A stretch of 64,000 bases of DNA from Strigamia acuminata (lineage: Eukaryota > Arthropoda > Chilopoda > Geophilomorpha > Linotaeniidae), in contig OX442314.1 in assembly GCA_949358305.1 (NCBI GenBank), forward strand, positions 33,787,608 to 33,851,607. The letters run 5' to 3'. How positions within the stretch are numbered: the stretch's first letter is position 1; every line of letters starts with the position of its first letter. This document shows, one piece after another, positions 20,863-31,069 of the stretch. The notes beneath the pieces were generated by a model. The model was not told the DNA's origin, searched no databases, and saw nothing but the letters and a program-made list of their open reading frames with translations. Position numbers and translations under genes: made by a program.

Positions 20863-22665
20863 ATGGTGAGAAATTTCGAGTTAAAAGCCAAAGCATTCCG
20901 AGCGGCCATGATGGTCACAGAAACACTTTTGACCACTATAACCACTGCGCTGAATGGGCGAGCTGCAATTCCGCAAGCCACAATCGAATTATGGCTGCAA
21001 CAGCTCGAACAAAAGCAGAAGCGAGTGCAACTAACGTTTGACGCCACACTGGATCAAGCAAGAAGCGACCAGGAGATTGACGACACCGTGTTAGCACTCG
21101 ACGCACTGGAGGACCGCTTGGCCGCATCAAAAGCCGATTTAGGCAGGTACACTCATGCGAATTACCCACCTAATTTACCCCAGAATCTACGACCGAACGC
21201 GGACGCACAACCGGCGGCGGACTTCGACGCGCTAGCGGCGGCCATTACCGCAGCAGTGACGGCGGCAACACCACGCGGAACGCCGACGAACGGTCAATCA
21301 TTCATCAAACGTAAGCCACTTGAAATACCTAAGTTTGACGGACGTAAGCCAGAAGAATGGGGAGGGTTTTGGAAAACGTTTTCGATCCAAGTCGGTGACG
21401 ACGAGCAACTGGACGGAACGAATAAACTTTTATATTTAAGAAATTACCTGGTTGGAGAAGCGCTCGACGATATAAAAGCACTCGAGATCACCGCAGGAAA
21501 TTACACCGTCGCAATCGCACGTCTGCAGAAGAAATACGGCGATAAAATCGTGCTCGAAAATAAATACTTGTCTAACCTCATAAATTTGCCATCTGTTAGC
21601 AGCGAGCGAGATCGAATAGGTTTGCAGAAGCTGCACAGACACGTGGAAGTCAACATAGAGAATCTAGCCAACATCGAAGTACCACTGGCGGAAATACAGC
21701 GGACCATTTTTCCCGTGCTGTCGTCTGCTGTTCCACGCAGTATCATCATGGAATATGACAAAGACTGCGATGGAGAGCGATCGATAGCAAGGTTAATGGA
21801 CTGGTTGAGTGATCACATCGCTAAACACGCCAAATACGACATGTTAAAAACCCAATCGAAGCCAGAAACGTCTCACAACAAAACGTCGGAAAAGGACAAC
21901 AATTACACCAACAAAGGGCGATTCAACCAAAAGGAGAAAGAGCCTCGTTCTGGATCAGCAGCACAGTTATCGGTAATAATAATGAAATGCCAATTTTGTG
22001 ATTCTGCAGAACATAATCGTAAAAGATGTCCGCACACGATGGAAGAGAGACGTAAAAGGCTGCAGAAAAAGGGGATTTGCATGAGATGCTTGGGGAAAGT
22101 GCCCCACAAGACTGAAGAATGCAGGACTCGCATGAAATGTTACAGCTGTGAGGGAGCACATCACACCCACGTGTGCGACACACCAAAAACTACAGAAGCC
22201 GGCGAGGGAATCACCCACACCAACGCAGTCGTCACCACCTGTCCACCCAAGTCCGAATTTTTGATGGTGCAGATGGTGAAGATGGCCGGACCAGCGCACT
22301 CAACTTTGGGAGTGTGCTATATCGATGGGGGAGCCCAACGCACCTTCATACGCTCTGAGTTGACTAAAAAACTGAATTTGAGAATTTTAGGCACTGAAAC
22401 GATAAATTTGGCCGTGTTTGGGCAAGAGCCCAGATCAGAAGTTCGCAACAGAGTCGAGTTAGTCCTCAGTCCTGCCAACTCGAAGTCGCCAGCGGTTACA
22501 ATTGAAGCCATCGAAGCTGACCACGTCACGTCCACTCCTGGAGAACAACCGAACAAACAACTCAAAGCGGAACTACAACGAAGAAAAATCGAAGTGGCCT
22601 GCAAGCAAGTCGCGTTGCATTCGAAGGAAGTGGACCTGCTAATTGGAGTGGACCATTACTGGTGA
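20863..22665 (+). CDS. BEL/Pao Gag with protease (600 aa)
   Basis: Starts at the first ATG after the primer site. The N-terminal 300 residues are the helical Gag region typical of BEL/Pao (DUF1759-like: IPKFDGRKPEEWGGFWKTF, NLPSVSSERD). Then come three zinc knuckles between about residues 375 and 445 (CQFC..H..C, CMRCLGK..H....C, CYSCEGAHH..C) and the retropepsin (IDGGAQRTFI, about 488-497), where the usual Ser/Thr-Gly is Gly-Gly. The frame ends with TGA at 22663-22665 just after LLIGVDHYW; pol sequence continues in the same frame, so this TGA is a nonsense mutation or, less likely, a read-through site. Confidence 0.88.
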   Translation: MVRNFELKAKAFRAAMMVTETLLTTITTALNGRAAIPQATIELWLQQLEQKQKRVQLTFDATLDQARSDQEIDDTVLALDALEDRLAASKADLGRYTHANYPPNLPQNLRPNADAQPAADFDALAAAITAAVTAATPRGTPTNGQSFIKRKPLEIPKFDGRKPEEWGGFWKTFSIQVGDDEQLDGTNKLLYLRNYLVGEALDDIKALEITAGNYTVAIARLQKKYGDKIVLENKYLSNLINLPSVSSERDRIGLQKLHRHVEVNIENLANIEVPLAEIQRTIFPVLSSAVPRSIIMEYDKDCDGERSIARLMDWLSDHIAKHAKYDMLKTQSKPETSHNKTSEKDNNYTNKGRFNQKEKEPRSGSAAQLSVIIMKCQFCDSAEHNRKRCPHTMEERRKRLQKKGICMRCLGKVPHKTEECRTRMKCYSCEGAHHTHVCDTPKTTEAGEGITHTNAVVTTCPPKSEFLMVQMVKMAGPAHSTLGVCYIDGGAQRTFIRSELTKKLNLRILGTETINLAVFGQEPRSEVRNRVELVLSPANSKSPAVTIEAIEADHVTSTPGEQPNKQLKAELQRRKIEVACKQVALHSKEVDLLIGVDHYW

Positions 22666-23333
22666 GTGATGACGGGACAAACTGAATTTTTGGAGGAAAA
22701 CTTGATTGCTGTAAAAACGAAATTCGGTTGGACGTTACACGGACAGACCACAAACGGGACGAGAGTCATTGCTGCACCGGTGAGAATCAACAAAATAACA
22801 CTTACCCCATCAACAGATGATCTTTTGCGCCGGATGTGGGAACTGGAACCGATCGGAGTCCGCCACGAGTCGGTCGAAACGAACGACGACGCTGAAACGT
22901 TGGACAAGTTCGAAAAGGCCATCCAGTGGACGGGATCGAATTATTCAGTGGAGCTGCCGTGGATTGTGAATAGCAACGAGCTGGACGACAACTATCGAGG
23001 CGCCGAGCAACGTATCATGTCACTAATCCGTCGTTTCAGAAAGCAACCCAACTTGTAAGCTTACCTGGAATACAAAAAGGTCATCGACGAGCAGCTGAGA
23101 TCAGGCATTGTTGAAGAAATTCCAAACCAAACGGCGACAGGACCCATTTACTACATGCCACACAGCCCAGTCATCAAGGAAGAGCGCGTAACCACGAAAT
23201 TGAGAGTTGTATTTGATGCATCTTCACATCGGAAAGGACATCTCTCCTTGAACGACTGCTTGTCGAAAGGTATCAATTTTTTGCCATCATTAATATTTGT
23301 GCTGTTGGGATTTCGTCTCGGAAGAGTGGTGTG
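22666..23333 (+). pseudogene. BEL/Pao pol, N-terminal part of reverse transcriptase
   Basis: Continues the Gag-protease frame after the TGA. FGWTLHG and the region up to RFRKQPNL (stop TAA 23056-23058) are the protease-RT linker. After the stop the same frame continues with YKKVIDEQL..GIVEEI, YMPHSPVIKE and KLRVVFDAS, the first reverse transcriptase motifs of the family. The frame is cut at 23333 by the insertion of the 9.6 kb element. Confidence 0.88.
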
Positions 23334-25233
23334 ACGGTTTACAATGGCTATAAATGCCTATTTTCTTAGAAAGAAGCGCTGTTGCGCCATTATCATGATA
23401 TCTCGAAGATATTCTGTGTAAAACTGATAAATGTCTGGAATAAAGTTATTTATGATGTTTCAAATACAAAGATGTTCGTTTATTAAGAATAAACACTCAT
23501 TCCTACTTGATATCAAAGGATTCCGGCCGAATCACGAAGAGTCGTCTGCTAAAACCGCATTTGTCAATGCGCAATGTTGCCACAAGATGGCGCGATTACG
23601 ATTTAGCGGCAAATTCAAGATATGAATATAAAACATGTAAATAAATATAAAACTATATTTACTAGAATGAAACGAAGCTTTGTGAACATTAATATAAAGA
23701 TATATTAATGTCTTGTGATGTTAAATACAATGTAACTTCCATTTTCTGCGGGACAGGACATTTGGTGATCAATCGATCAACCAATAGATCTGATTGGTGG
23801 ATCCATTTCCGGTCCTGGGTATCCAGTTCCGGTTGTGGTGAGAATTAGCACATTGTTCCTCCGTATCCACTTCCGGTGATACGGGATTGGAGGGATTCGT
23901 GGAACCCATGTTCCAATTGGATAACTGGATTAATCCTTAATCCAGTCAGGTTATATAAACCCAAACAACCGGCCATTCTGCAGCTCTGTTTGATTATTTT
24001 CTGTTTGGTATTGTTACTTAAGAAATATGATTCGTTGTTCACGTAAAAAAAACCTTTTGGTTCTTTGTTGATTTATTCGCAAAGAACCGTTGCATGATTC
24101 TACAGAATCATGCCACCGCCGGCAATTGAAGTCGAAGTGCTGGGATCATTATGTTGCATAAATGTTACAGTTTACGGTTGCGACGCCGAAGGAGAACCCG
24201 CCGTTGTGCAATTCAGTATCCTCCGGACAGGACCAAGTTGTCTTTTTCGGTATGAACGTATTCCGTTACCACGAGTAGCATCGGTATTGTTGAGAATCGG
24301 TTCCTTCACCTGATGGTGCCAAAGCAGTCTGTTTTACAGTAACCACGAGTAGCACCAAGTGTTTGGCAAGCTGATTCTCATGGTATTCGATGCCAAAGCA
24401 GTCGGTCTATTATTAGTACCGCGAGAGATAAAACTGCTGTGCGGAGCCGCGAGCTATCGACCCCTGTGTACGTGGTACCGTCAACCACTCGATGGACGAC
24501 CGTGCTGCGACGCCGGGGACGCTTGATACCGTTCTGCATGGCAAGGCGTATATTCTAATCGATGGCAATTGTGTGTTGCGACGGGAAGCTTAATCTTCAT
24601 TTTATTTATAACAGCAAAACTTAAACTCGACAACCAGTTGGACCAAAATCAAGTCAGAAGACTTAATCTCATATTGAACTCAATATAACCGATAAGTTGA
24701 CGACAACTTATTCCCGAAATATCTAAATAAGAATTCACAACGATATGAATTAAATATAATTCATAAGTGGAATATTGATAAGTAAATGAATACATTTACT
24801 TACACCAATATCCTCCCAAAGTTGTGGCGGTGCAGACAAAGTCAACCGCAATGCTCAGATCATTCGATTTATCGACGTGCGATAGTTTACACAGCGAACC
24901 AAGGAAACCAGCGAAGCCGTATCGGACTCCAGGACACAGCCATCCGGCTTAAGATGACATCTATAATCAGGTCGAGCGATGGGGAAACCGCTCCCATATT
25001 CCAGACCCGTAGTGATATTATTCTAGGGCCAGTTGGCCAATTCTTTGTATAGTTTAATAGCTGATTTAACTTGCCAAATGTCGGCATTAGTCCTATGTAT
25101 AATTTAGCCTTGATATTATTGTTTACCAACAATAAACTGTCTTGTATTTATCTCGTATTGTATTCACTGTTTATTTATTGCGATCTCTTCCCGGTACCAT
25201 TGTTAAATGGGAGTTGTGGTCGTCACCGTCACA
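23330..25233 (+). repeat. Left LTR (1904 bp) of the nested element
   Basis: Ends form the inverted pair TGTGACGG/CCGTCACA. TATATAA at 23952-23958 is a good TATA box, so U3 is about 650 bp; AATAAA at 25131-25136 is the likely polyadenylation signal, giving an unusually long R region. The LTR also holds repeated CCACGAGTAGCA motifs (about 24268 and 24341). Short ORFs inside look accidental. Confidence 0.95.
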
Positions 25234-25885
25234 CGTGGAGGTCCCACCGAGATTAGGTTGCAATTAAATTCGATTGAATTGCAACAGTGAATATTGGAGA
25301 TAAATATTTAACTAAAAGATTTAAGTTAAAAATAGACAGATTAAATTTTCAGTTTATATTTCCATGTGAAGAAGTTAAACTGATGAAATAGAAATACGTA
25401 GTAGATTTTCCTTCATTATTTTCGTTTGAAGATTTTAGGGATTTCAAAGACTACCACCTAATCTCACACGTGGAGGTCCCACCGAGATTAGGTTGCAATT
25501 AAATTCGATTGAATTGCAACAGTGAATATTGGAGATAAATATTTAACTAAAAGATTTAAGTTAAAAATAGACAGATTAAATTTTCAGTTTATATTTCCAT
25601 GTGAAGAAGTTAAACTGATGAAATAGAAATACGTAGTAGATTTTCCTTCATTATTTTCGTTTGAAGATTTTAGGGATTTCAAAGACTACCACCTAATCTC
25701 ACACGTGGAGGTCCCACCGAGATTAGGTTGCAATTAAATTCGATAGAATTGTAAAAGTGAATTTTGAGATAAATATTTAACTAAAAGATTTAGTTAAAAA
25801 ACAGACAAGTTTCAAACCATGTTTATTTTCTTGAGAAACACCAAAACAGTCCTTTAACTAGGAATTTCGGAAGTTATAGACCTAT
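25234..25885 (+). repeat. 235-bp tandem repeat carrying three primer-binding sites
   Basis: The unit starting with the primer site is repeated: the site recurs intact at 25471 and 25706, exactly 235 bp apart. Units 1 and 2 appear identical, unit 3 diverges after about 60 bp. A fourth, decayed unit (about 25885-26110) retains the surrounding sequence (TAGGTTGCAAATTAATTCGA) but has lost the primer site. Confidence 0.93.
25236..25254 (+). other. Primer-binding site 1 (tRNA-Gln type)
   Basis: TGGAGGTCCCACCGAGATT is complementary to the 3' end of a glutamine tRNA as known from animals (ending ..CTCGGTGGGACCT plus CCA). It begins two bases after the LTR, the standard spacing. Confidence 0.85.
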
Positions 25886-26109
25886 CACACGATCACTGAA
25901 ATAGGTTGCAAATTAATTCGATCGAATTGCAAAAGCGAATCTTGAATCCGATATTAACTAAAAAATTTTAGTTAAAACAGACAAATAGATTTTCAGTTTA
26001 TATTTTCATGTGAAAAGTTAAACTGACGAAATGGAAACGTTTAGTGAACTCTCTTTACTATTTTCGTTCGACAATTTAAGGAATACGAAGTATTTTAAAT
26101 AAGAAATCA

Positions 26110-28993
26110 AAAAAAAGTTTCGAGTGAAATAAGAATACAGATATTTTTTTCGAAGTTTGTTTTATTTCGAAAAGCTAAAAACATACAAGTTTAGAAGGCG
26201 GACTTCTTACGAATTTATCTTTCCACCTGAAAAGTTAAAACGAAGAAAACACCGCAACTATTTGGAAATATTTACAAGAAATTAAGTTTCTTGTAACTGT
26301 ACGTCGACACCGATAGCCAGCGACCACGCGCCATAGCAATACGCGTCGATCTCCGTATCAAACGCAGCAGGGAAGCTACTCAAACCTTCAACGCAAGGTG
26401 CGAACAAATGCTTGGAAATTATGGCGGACAACAGATAAAAGACAGCGGAGAAATGTTACAGAAGGTTCGTAGAGATTTATTTAAGTGTCGCGAACTAATT
26501 TTTCCACTGCCATCGGTACCAAAGATAATTTAGTTGTTGGAGAAAAACAACACACTCCATTTCGCAGAAAAGATTTGCAAATCGAAATGAATATTACCTT
26601 TATTTGAAGGAATTAACTATTTTCACAAAAAGTACATTTTTTCCTTCGGGACAATGGAAATTAAGAAAATATAAAATGGCGGCGAATGAAGTTGCCGACC
26701 ACGTAGAATAGTATTTTTTACATTGAAAGTTACGAATCACGATAAACGCTTTCCCTCGGAAAAGTAAAAGGATTTCATTCAATCTTTCCTTTCGGAAATT
26801 TAACAGTGTTTTAAGTTTCCAACGATATTTGGGTCTCCCAAATTTTGAGAATTTCTAAATGAAATTTAGCTGTTTGAAAAACAACGAATATTTTTAGTAA
26901 TCTAATCGGACATTTTCCCACATGATTTCTTAAAACCGGAATAACAAATCCATTTGTGGCTATGAACTTTGCCACATGAAATATTTACGGAGCGAATATT
27001 TTTTAATTGGATTGAAGCTTTAAAATCAGATAGCTGATTTAAACGAAGAAAATAAGTTTCAAAGTAATTATTTTTCTTTCGGAAAAATCAAATAAATCAC
27101 CGCTGATGAAAAGTTGTATTTTTCCATTCGAAAAAACTAAGAATTGCACAAGATTTATCTTCTATTTTGAACATAGATTTTATTCGGAAAAGGAAAGATT
27201 CTAGATACATTATTTTTCTCTAAAAATTAAGAATTTAGTCAATTTTCCTAAAGGTTAATGGAATGTCATCATATATTTCGTTCGTAATTTACGTGTTAAA
27301 GTTTAATCAGAAAAACGATTGAATATGTTTTATTTGCGATAAGTAAAAGAAAGGTTCTTTAAAAATGGAATTTCGATGCAAATCCCACAGTAAAGGGAAT
27401 GTTATGTGTGAGCAATTAACGAAAAGTTGGAATAACTTCATTTTATTTCATTCAAAAGTAGTTGTGAAAAATCAATTTCAAATATTTTTCAAAGAAAAAT
27501 TATTTTTATCGGAAAAAAGTAATTTACATGTCCTCGCGCGGACCGAGTAGTAAACTGCTTAATTGTGACATCGATACTGTTATTGTGTCACGTGTTATAC
27601 GGAATTCCAAACCAGTGAATTACGAATTTTGGCGCGATAGGAATAGAAGTTTGACAGTGAAAGTTCTCCAGATTTGTCTTTTCATTTGAAAAGTTCAAAT
27701 TGAGGAAATGCTGCAGCAGATGAAGGTATTTACGACAATTGAGATTTAAATATTCTTTCATTCAAAAGATAAAAGATCTCTGCAAAAACATCTCGTTATT
27801 AGAGATAAGGGGGACGAAAATTATTAAAACGAATAATCAAAGACACGTCCTTCGTAAATATCGCAAAGGAATAACTAATTGTGAAAACAATTGTCCGCTC
27901 AGGAAAAGTGGAATTTAGCTAGATATTTTCTTTCGAAAAATCAAAGCAATTGTCATCAAAAAAGAAAGATTTGATGAATAATTTTTACCCAAAAGTCTAA
28001 AGGATTGTCGAATAGTTTTCTCCCGAAAAACAAGTACACATTTGTACCAATAACTTTATCGTTTAAAGTAAAATTTCGAATATTTTCTTTTGGAAGATTA
28101 GAGAATTAGATAATTTTTCTCGCAAAACAAATTTAAAGAATTTTAACGAATTTTTATTTGTTAAAAAAATTTGTTAAAAAAGGGGGAGATGGATGGTGAA
28201 AATTTATTTTTTCACACTCGAAAAATGGAATTTAAACCCGAAAAAGTAAAGACTTGGTCAAATTATTCTTCCTATTGGAAATGAATACACAATGTTGGGA
28301 ATCGAAAATAGATTTCAATTACAAAGGAATGATTATTTGAACGATAATTGAATAAGAATAAGAAAAATTGAGAGTTTGAGAAAACTTTATTAAAACTGTG
28401 GTTGTAATGATATTACACACTAAACGGAATAATCAAAGAAAAATATTTTTTGAAGAAAAGTTATTTAATTATTTGGATTGGTAAAAATCCCAAAGTTCAA
28501 GAAGATTGAAGTAAGTTTATTTTATTTTCATTTGAAAAATACAATATTTTACGAATGTCTTCCCGAAGGAATTTTATTTTATCGGTAAAATTGAATCTCG
28601 AAGGGAACGGACTTAGTAGAGAACTACTAAATAGATGTAACGTCCTTTATACCATTGGCCGACACTAACATCCGCCAATCAGAAGTTGGGAGATCTAGGG
28701 ATCCCCAGCCCCCTGCTATTAAAGGAGGACCAGATCAGATACTGATCATTCGCATCCAGACCAGACCAGAAGACGTGTTCCAGAGTCATCTTGACCACGC
28801 CGTCCCGATTTCAGTCACGATTCGAATTTTGTGTGCCGTGTAACCTGCAAAAGCTAACACGTGTCAAACAAACGCGAAGTTTAATTTTATTTTGTCAAAA
28901 GTAAAGTTTAGAAGTGTTTCTTGTTGAAAAGTGTATTATATTCGTCTTCTTTATAAATTAAAGAATTAAAATCGTCAGATTTTGAATTTTTTT
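26110..28993 (+). other. Long AT-rich leader with recurring TTTTC..GAAAA hairpin motif
   Basis: No coding region is visible in this stretch. It contains about 25-30 occurrences of a short imperfect palindrome of the form TTTTC, 0-6 bases, GAAAA (for example near 26215, 26748, 27070, 27119, 27680, 27925, 28205, 28530), roughly every 60-100 bp. Two G5 purine tracts of the polypurine type are at 27807-27814 and 28176-28187. The 5' part of the same pattern already starts inside the 235-bp units. Confidence 0.6.
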
Positions 28994-30475
28994 ATGGCTC
29001 AAAAACCATTGAATATGATCGATCCAAAAGGAAATAATAAGCAGACAAACTTAAATTTAAGTTCTGTACCACTTGGCGATCAAACAGAAAAGATTCCCGA
29101 TCATTTTACTCTGTATTGTAATCGTCATGGACTGGATAAAACCAAGTTTAAAAATATAATCGAAGCTTCAGACTATGTAAAAGCTAGGAACTGGCGAGAT
29201 CGTACCCAATCTCAATCTTCACATCAAGATCCAGTACGGAATCCACAAACATACAGCCGAAACTTAGTGAATCAAGATTCTCATACTATGTTTCAAACAT
29301 CCAGTAGGGGATCTAAGTTAGAAAAGTTTAAACCACCTAATTCGGTAGATAAGGGGGAAGAGAATTATAAACCTAATAATTCTCGTCCAGAGAGTTCGTT
29401 AACTAACCAGTCGGTTGTTCAGAACAAATTAAAACTCGTTTACAATCGAGATCAGCTAATTTCAGTTCGATATGCTAATCCAGCTGAAGCACAACGATAT
29501 GTGGCTAGCCTTAATCTGTCGATTAACCTACCGCTATCAAAAGAATTGGGAACCGTAAACAAAAGTTTTGGGCCACCAATATCAACGCAAAGGAAAGATA
29601 TTCGGACTCCAAACAAACATTTGCAGTCAAATAACGTACAACAACGTGCCCGATCGCCGATCACAAACTCATGTTTGCGGACGTATGATTTGTCTACCAA
29701 GAAGAGTCCCCAGCCAAGACAATTCTACCTAACGCCCATTTCAAATCGAAAAAAGGTCAAGCAAACTTTTCCCTTGAAAAAGTATTACCAACACGATAAT
29801 GAGAATGATTTTAAACCTAAAAAAGAAAGTTTTTTGACTAACCCACGGGAGATCCGGTATCAATTCGAACAGTATTGTAAACAATACCAGTTAAATTCAG
29901 CTGAATTTAAAAATATAAACGAAGCGCAACAATTCGTATTTCGAAATCAATACCGTAACCAACGACTAAAACCCGTCCCAGTCGTCAATCTGACGGAGAT
30001 ACAACAATTTGCGTCTGGAAAGCAACCCTGCAATATCCAGAATAATTCATCTCAACGAGAGGAATTAAGAACTTCAAAAAAGCGTTTTCGGTCACCAAGT
30101 CCAGCTGGTGATGAAGAAACTTCAAGTACAAACCAACATGTTCAAAAACTGACTGAAAACCCAGGTTTCCAATCATCAGTTCCACGACTTAGAGTCAAAT
30201 ATAGATCCCCTCGTTTGTTGCGGGATTTCACAATTCCAAATATGGGTCCTTTCCACGTATGGTTTTCCAATGAGGGTCCCATTCATGTATGGTTTTCCAG
30301 AGATGACCTAAAACAAAAAGTTGGGTCGTCACGGTCATTTACACTGCCAAGTGAGTACACTGTGTGTAACTGCCCAAAGAAAAAACGTCGAAAGAAATCA
30401 GTACAGCAGGCTGAGAGATCTCGGAAATTTGCAAATATGCGAGCTCAATATTTAGCAAAGAATCATGTTGATTAA
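28994..30475 (+). CDS. Sole protein of the nested LTR element (493 aa, unrecognised)
   Basis: Starts MAQKPLNMID; the frame is open 12 bases further upstream but without an ATG. The protein is polar, basic and rich in Asn, Gln and Ser. Three copies of one short motif are visible, at about residues 36-68, 146-176 and 286-320: Y-C/N-(4)-L-(3)-K/R-F/Y-x-N-(2)-EA-(2)-Y/F-V. A direct repeat GP-F/I-HVWFS occurs at about 418-435, and a basic cluster PKKKRRKK at 461-468 could be a nuclear localisation signal, preceded by a CNC. No zinc knuckle, protease or polymerase motif was found. The gene is complete in an element with apparently identical LTRs, so it was presumably intact when the element last moved. 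A Gag-like or RNA-binding role is possible but is inference. Confidence 0.75.
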   Translation: MAQKPLNMIDPKGNNKQTNLNLSSVPLGDQTEKIPDHFTLYCNRHGLDKTKFKNIIEASDYVKARNWRDRTQSQSSHQDPVRNPQTYSRNLVNQDSHTMFQTSSRGSKLEKFKPPNSVDKGEENYKPNNSRPESSLTNQSVVQNKLKLVYNRDQLISVRYANPAEAQRYVASLNLSINLPLSKELGTVNKSFGPPISTQRKDIRTPNKHLQSNNVQQRARSPITNSCLRTYDLSTKKSPQPRQFYLTPISNRKKVKQTFPLKKYYQHDNENDFKPKKESFLTNPREIRYQFEQYCKQYQLNSAEFKNINEAQQFVFRNQYRNQRLKPVPVVNLTEIQQFASGKQPCNIQNNSSQREELRTSKKRFRSPSPAGDEETSSTNQHVQKLTENPGFQSSVPRLRVKYRSPRLLRDFTIPNMGPFHVWFSNEGPIHVWFSRDDLKQKVGSSRSFTLPSEYTVCNCPKKKRRKKSVQQAERSRKFANMRAQYLAKNHVD

Positions 30476-31059
30476 CATGATATGATACACAAAGATTCCC
30501 CGATTATAGTGTAAACAGAAAATCCTCTTCTAAAAATCATGACCTCTCTTCTAAAGAAAAGGGGGACAAAATATAAAAGTTAGAATTAACAAAATTTTGA
30601 AAAGTAATGCTACATTATTAAGACAACTAGTTTAATTAAATTAGTCAATTGTACAAAGAATACCAAGTGACTCCGGTCATGACAATTAAGGGGGACAATT
30701 ATGATTTCTTAATTGTCAACTCTTATCATCTAAAAGCTATTTATTGTATATTTATAGCGATACATCTGACTAGGCATATGAAATAAATATTTTGTGATAA
30801 CACAAATGATGATTTTATGTATGACGAAAGTTTCTTCAAAAAGAAGACTTGGAAATAAATTCTGGACTTGAATTTAGGCTATTAGAAAAGATTATTTCGG
30901 CAGAAAATCAGAACTTAGATAATTCAAGTTAGTTTATGTAAGCTCAAATTCGAAATTGGAAGTCACGGTATCTCCAAGATACATCAAGTCCGAAAATAGC
31001 ATTTATGCTAATTAGGAGAATAACGAAAACTCTATAAAATTTTATATAATTGTGTTATT

Positions 31060-31069
31060 AAGGGGGATG
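31060..31069 (+). other. Polypurine tract of the nested element
   Basis: AAGGGGGATG directly before the right LTR. Two more copies of AAGGGGGAC occur at about 30559-30567 and 30688-30696, within 520 bp. Confidence 0.85.

Noticed and set aside
23431-24313. Small ORFs present twice (also at 31171-32053)
   Set aside because: They are inside the two LTR copies, which explains the perfect duplication; no coding signature.
26110-28620. Heat-shock elements (TTCnnGAA) as explanation of the leader motif
   Set aside because: The spacing between TTC and GAA varies from 0 to 6 bases, whereas heat-shock elements need a fixed two-base gap.
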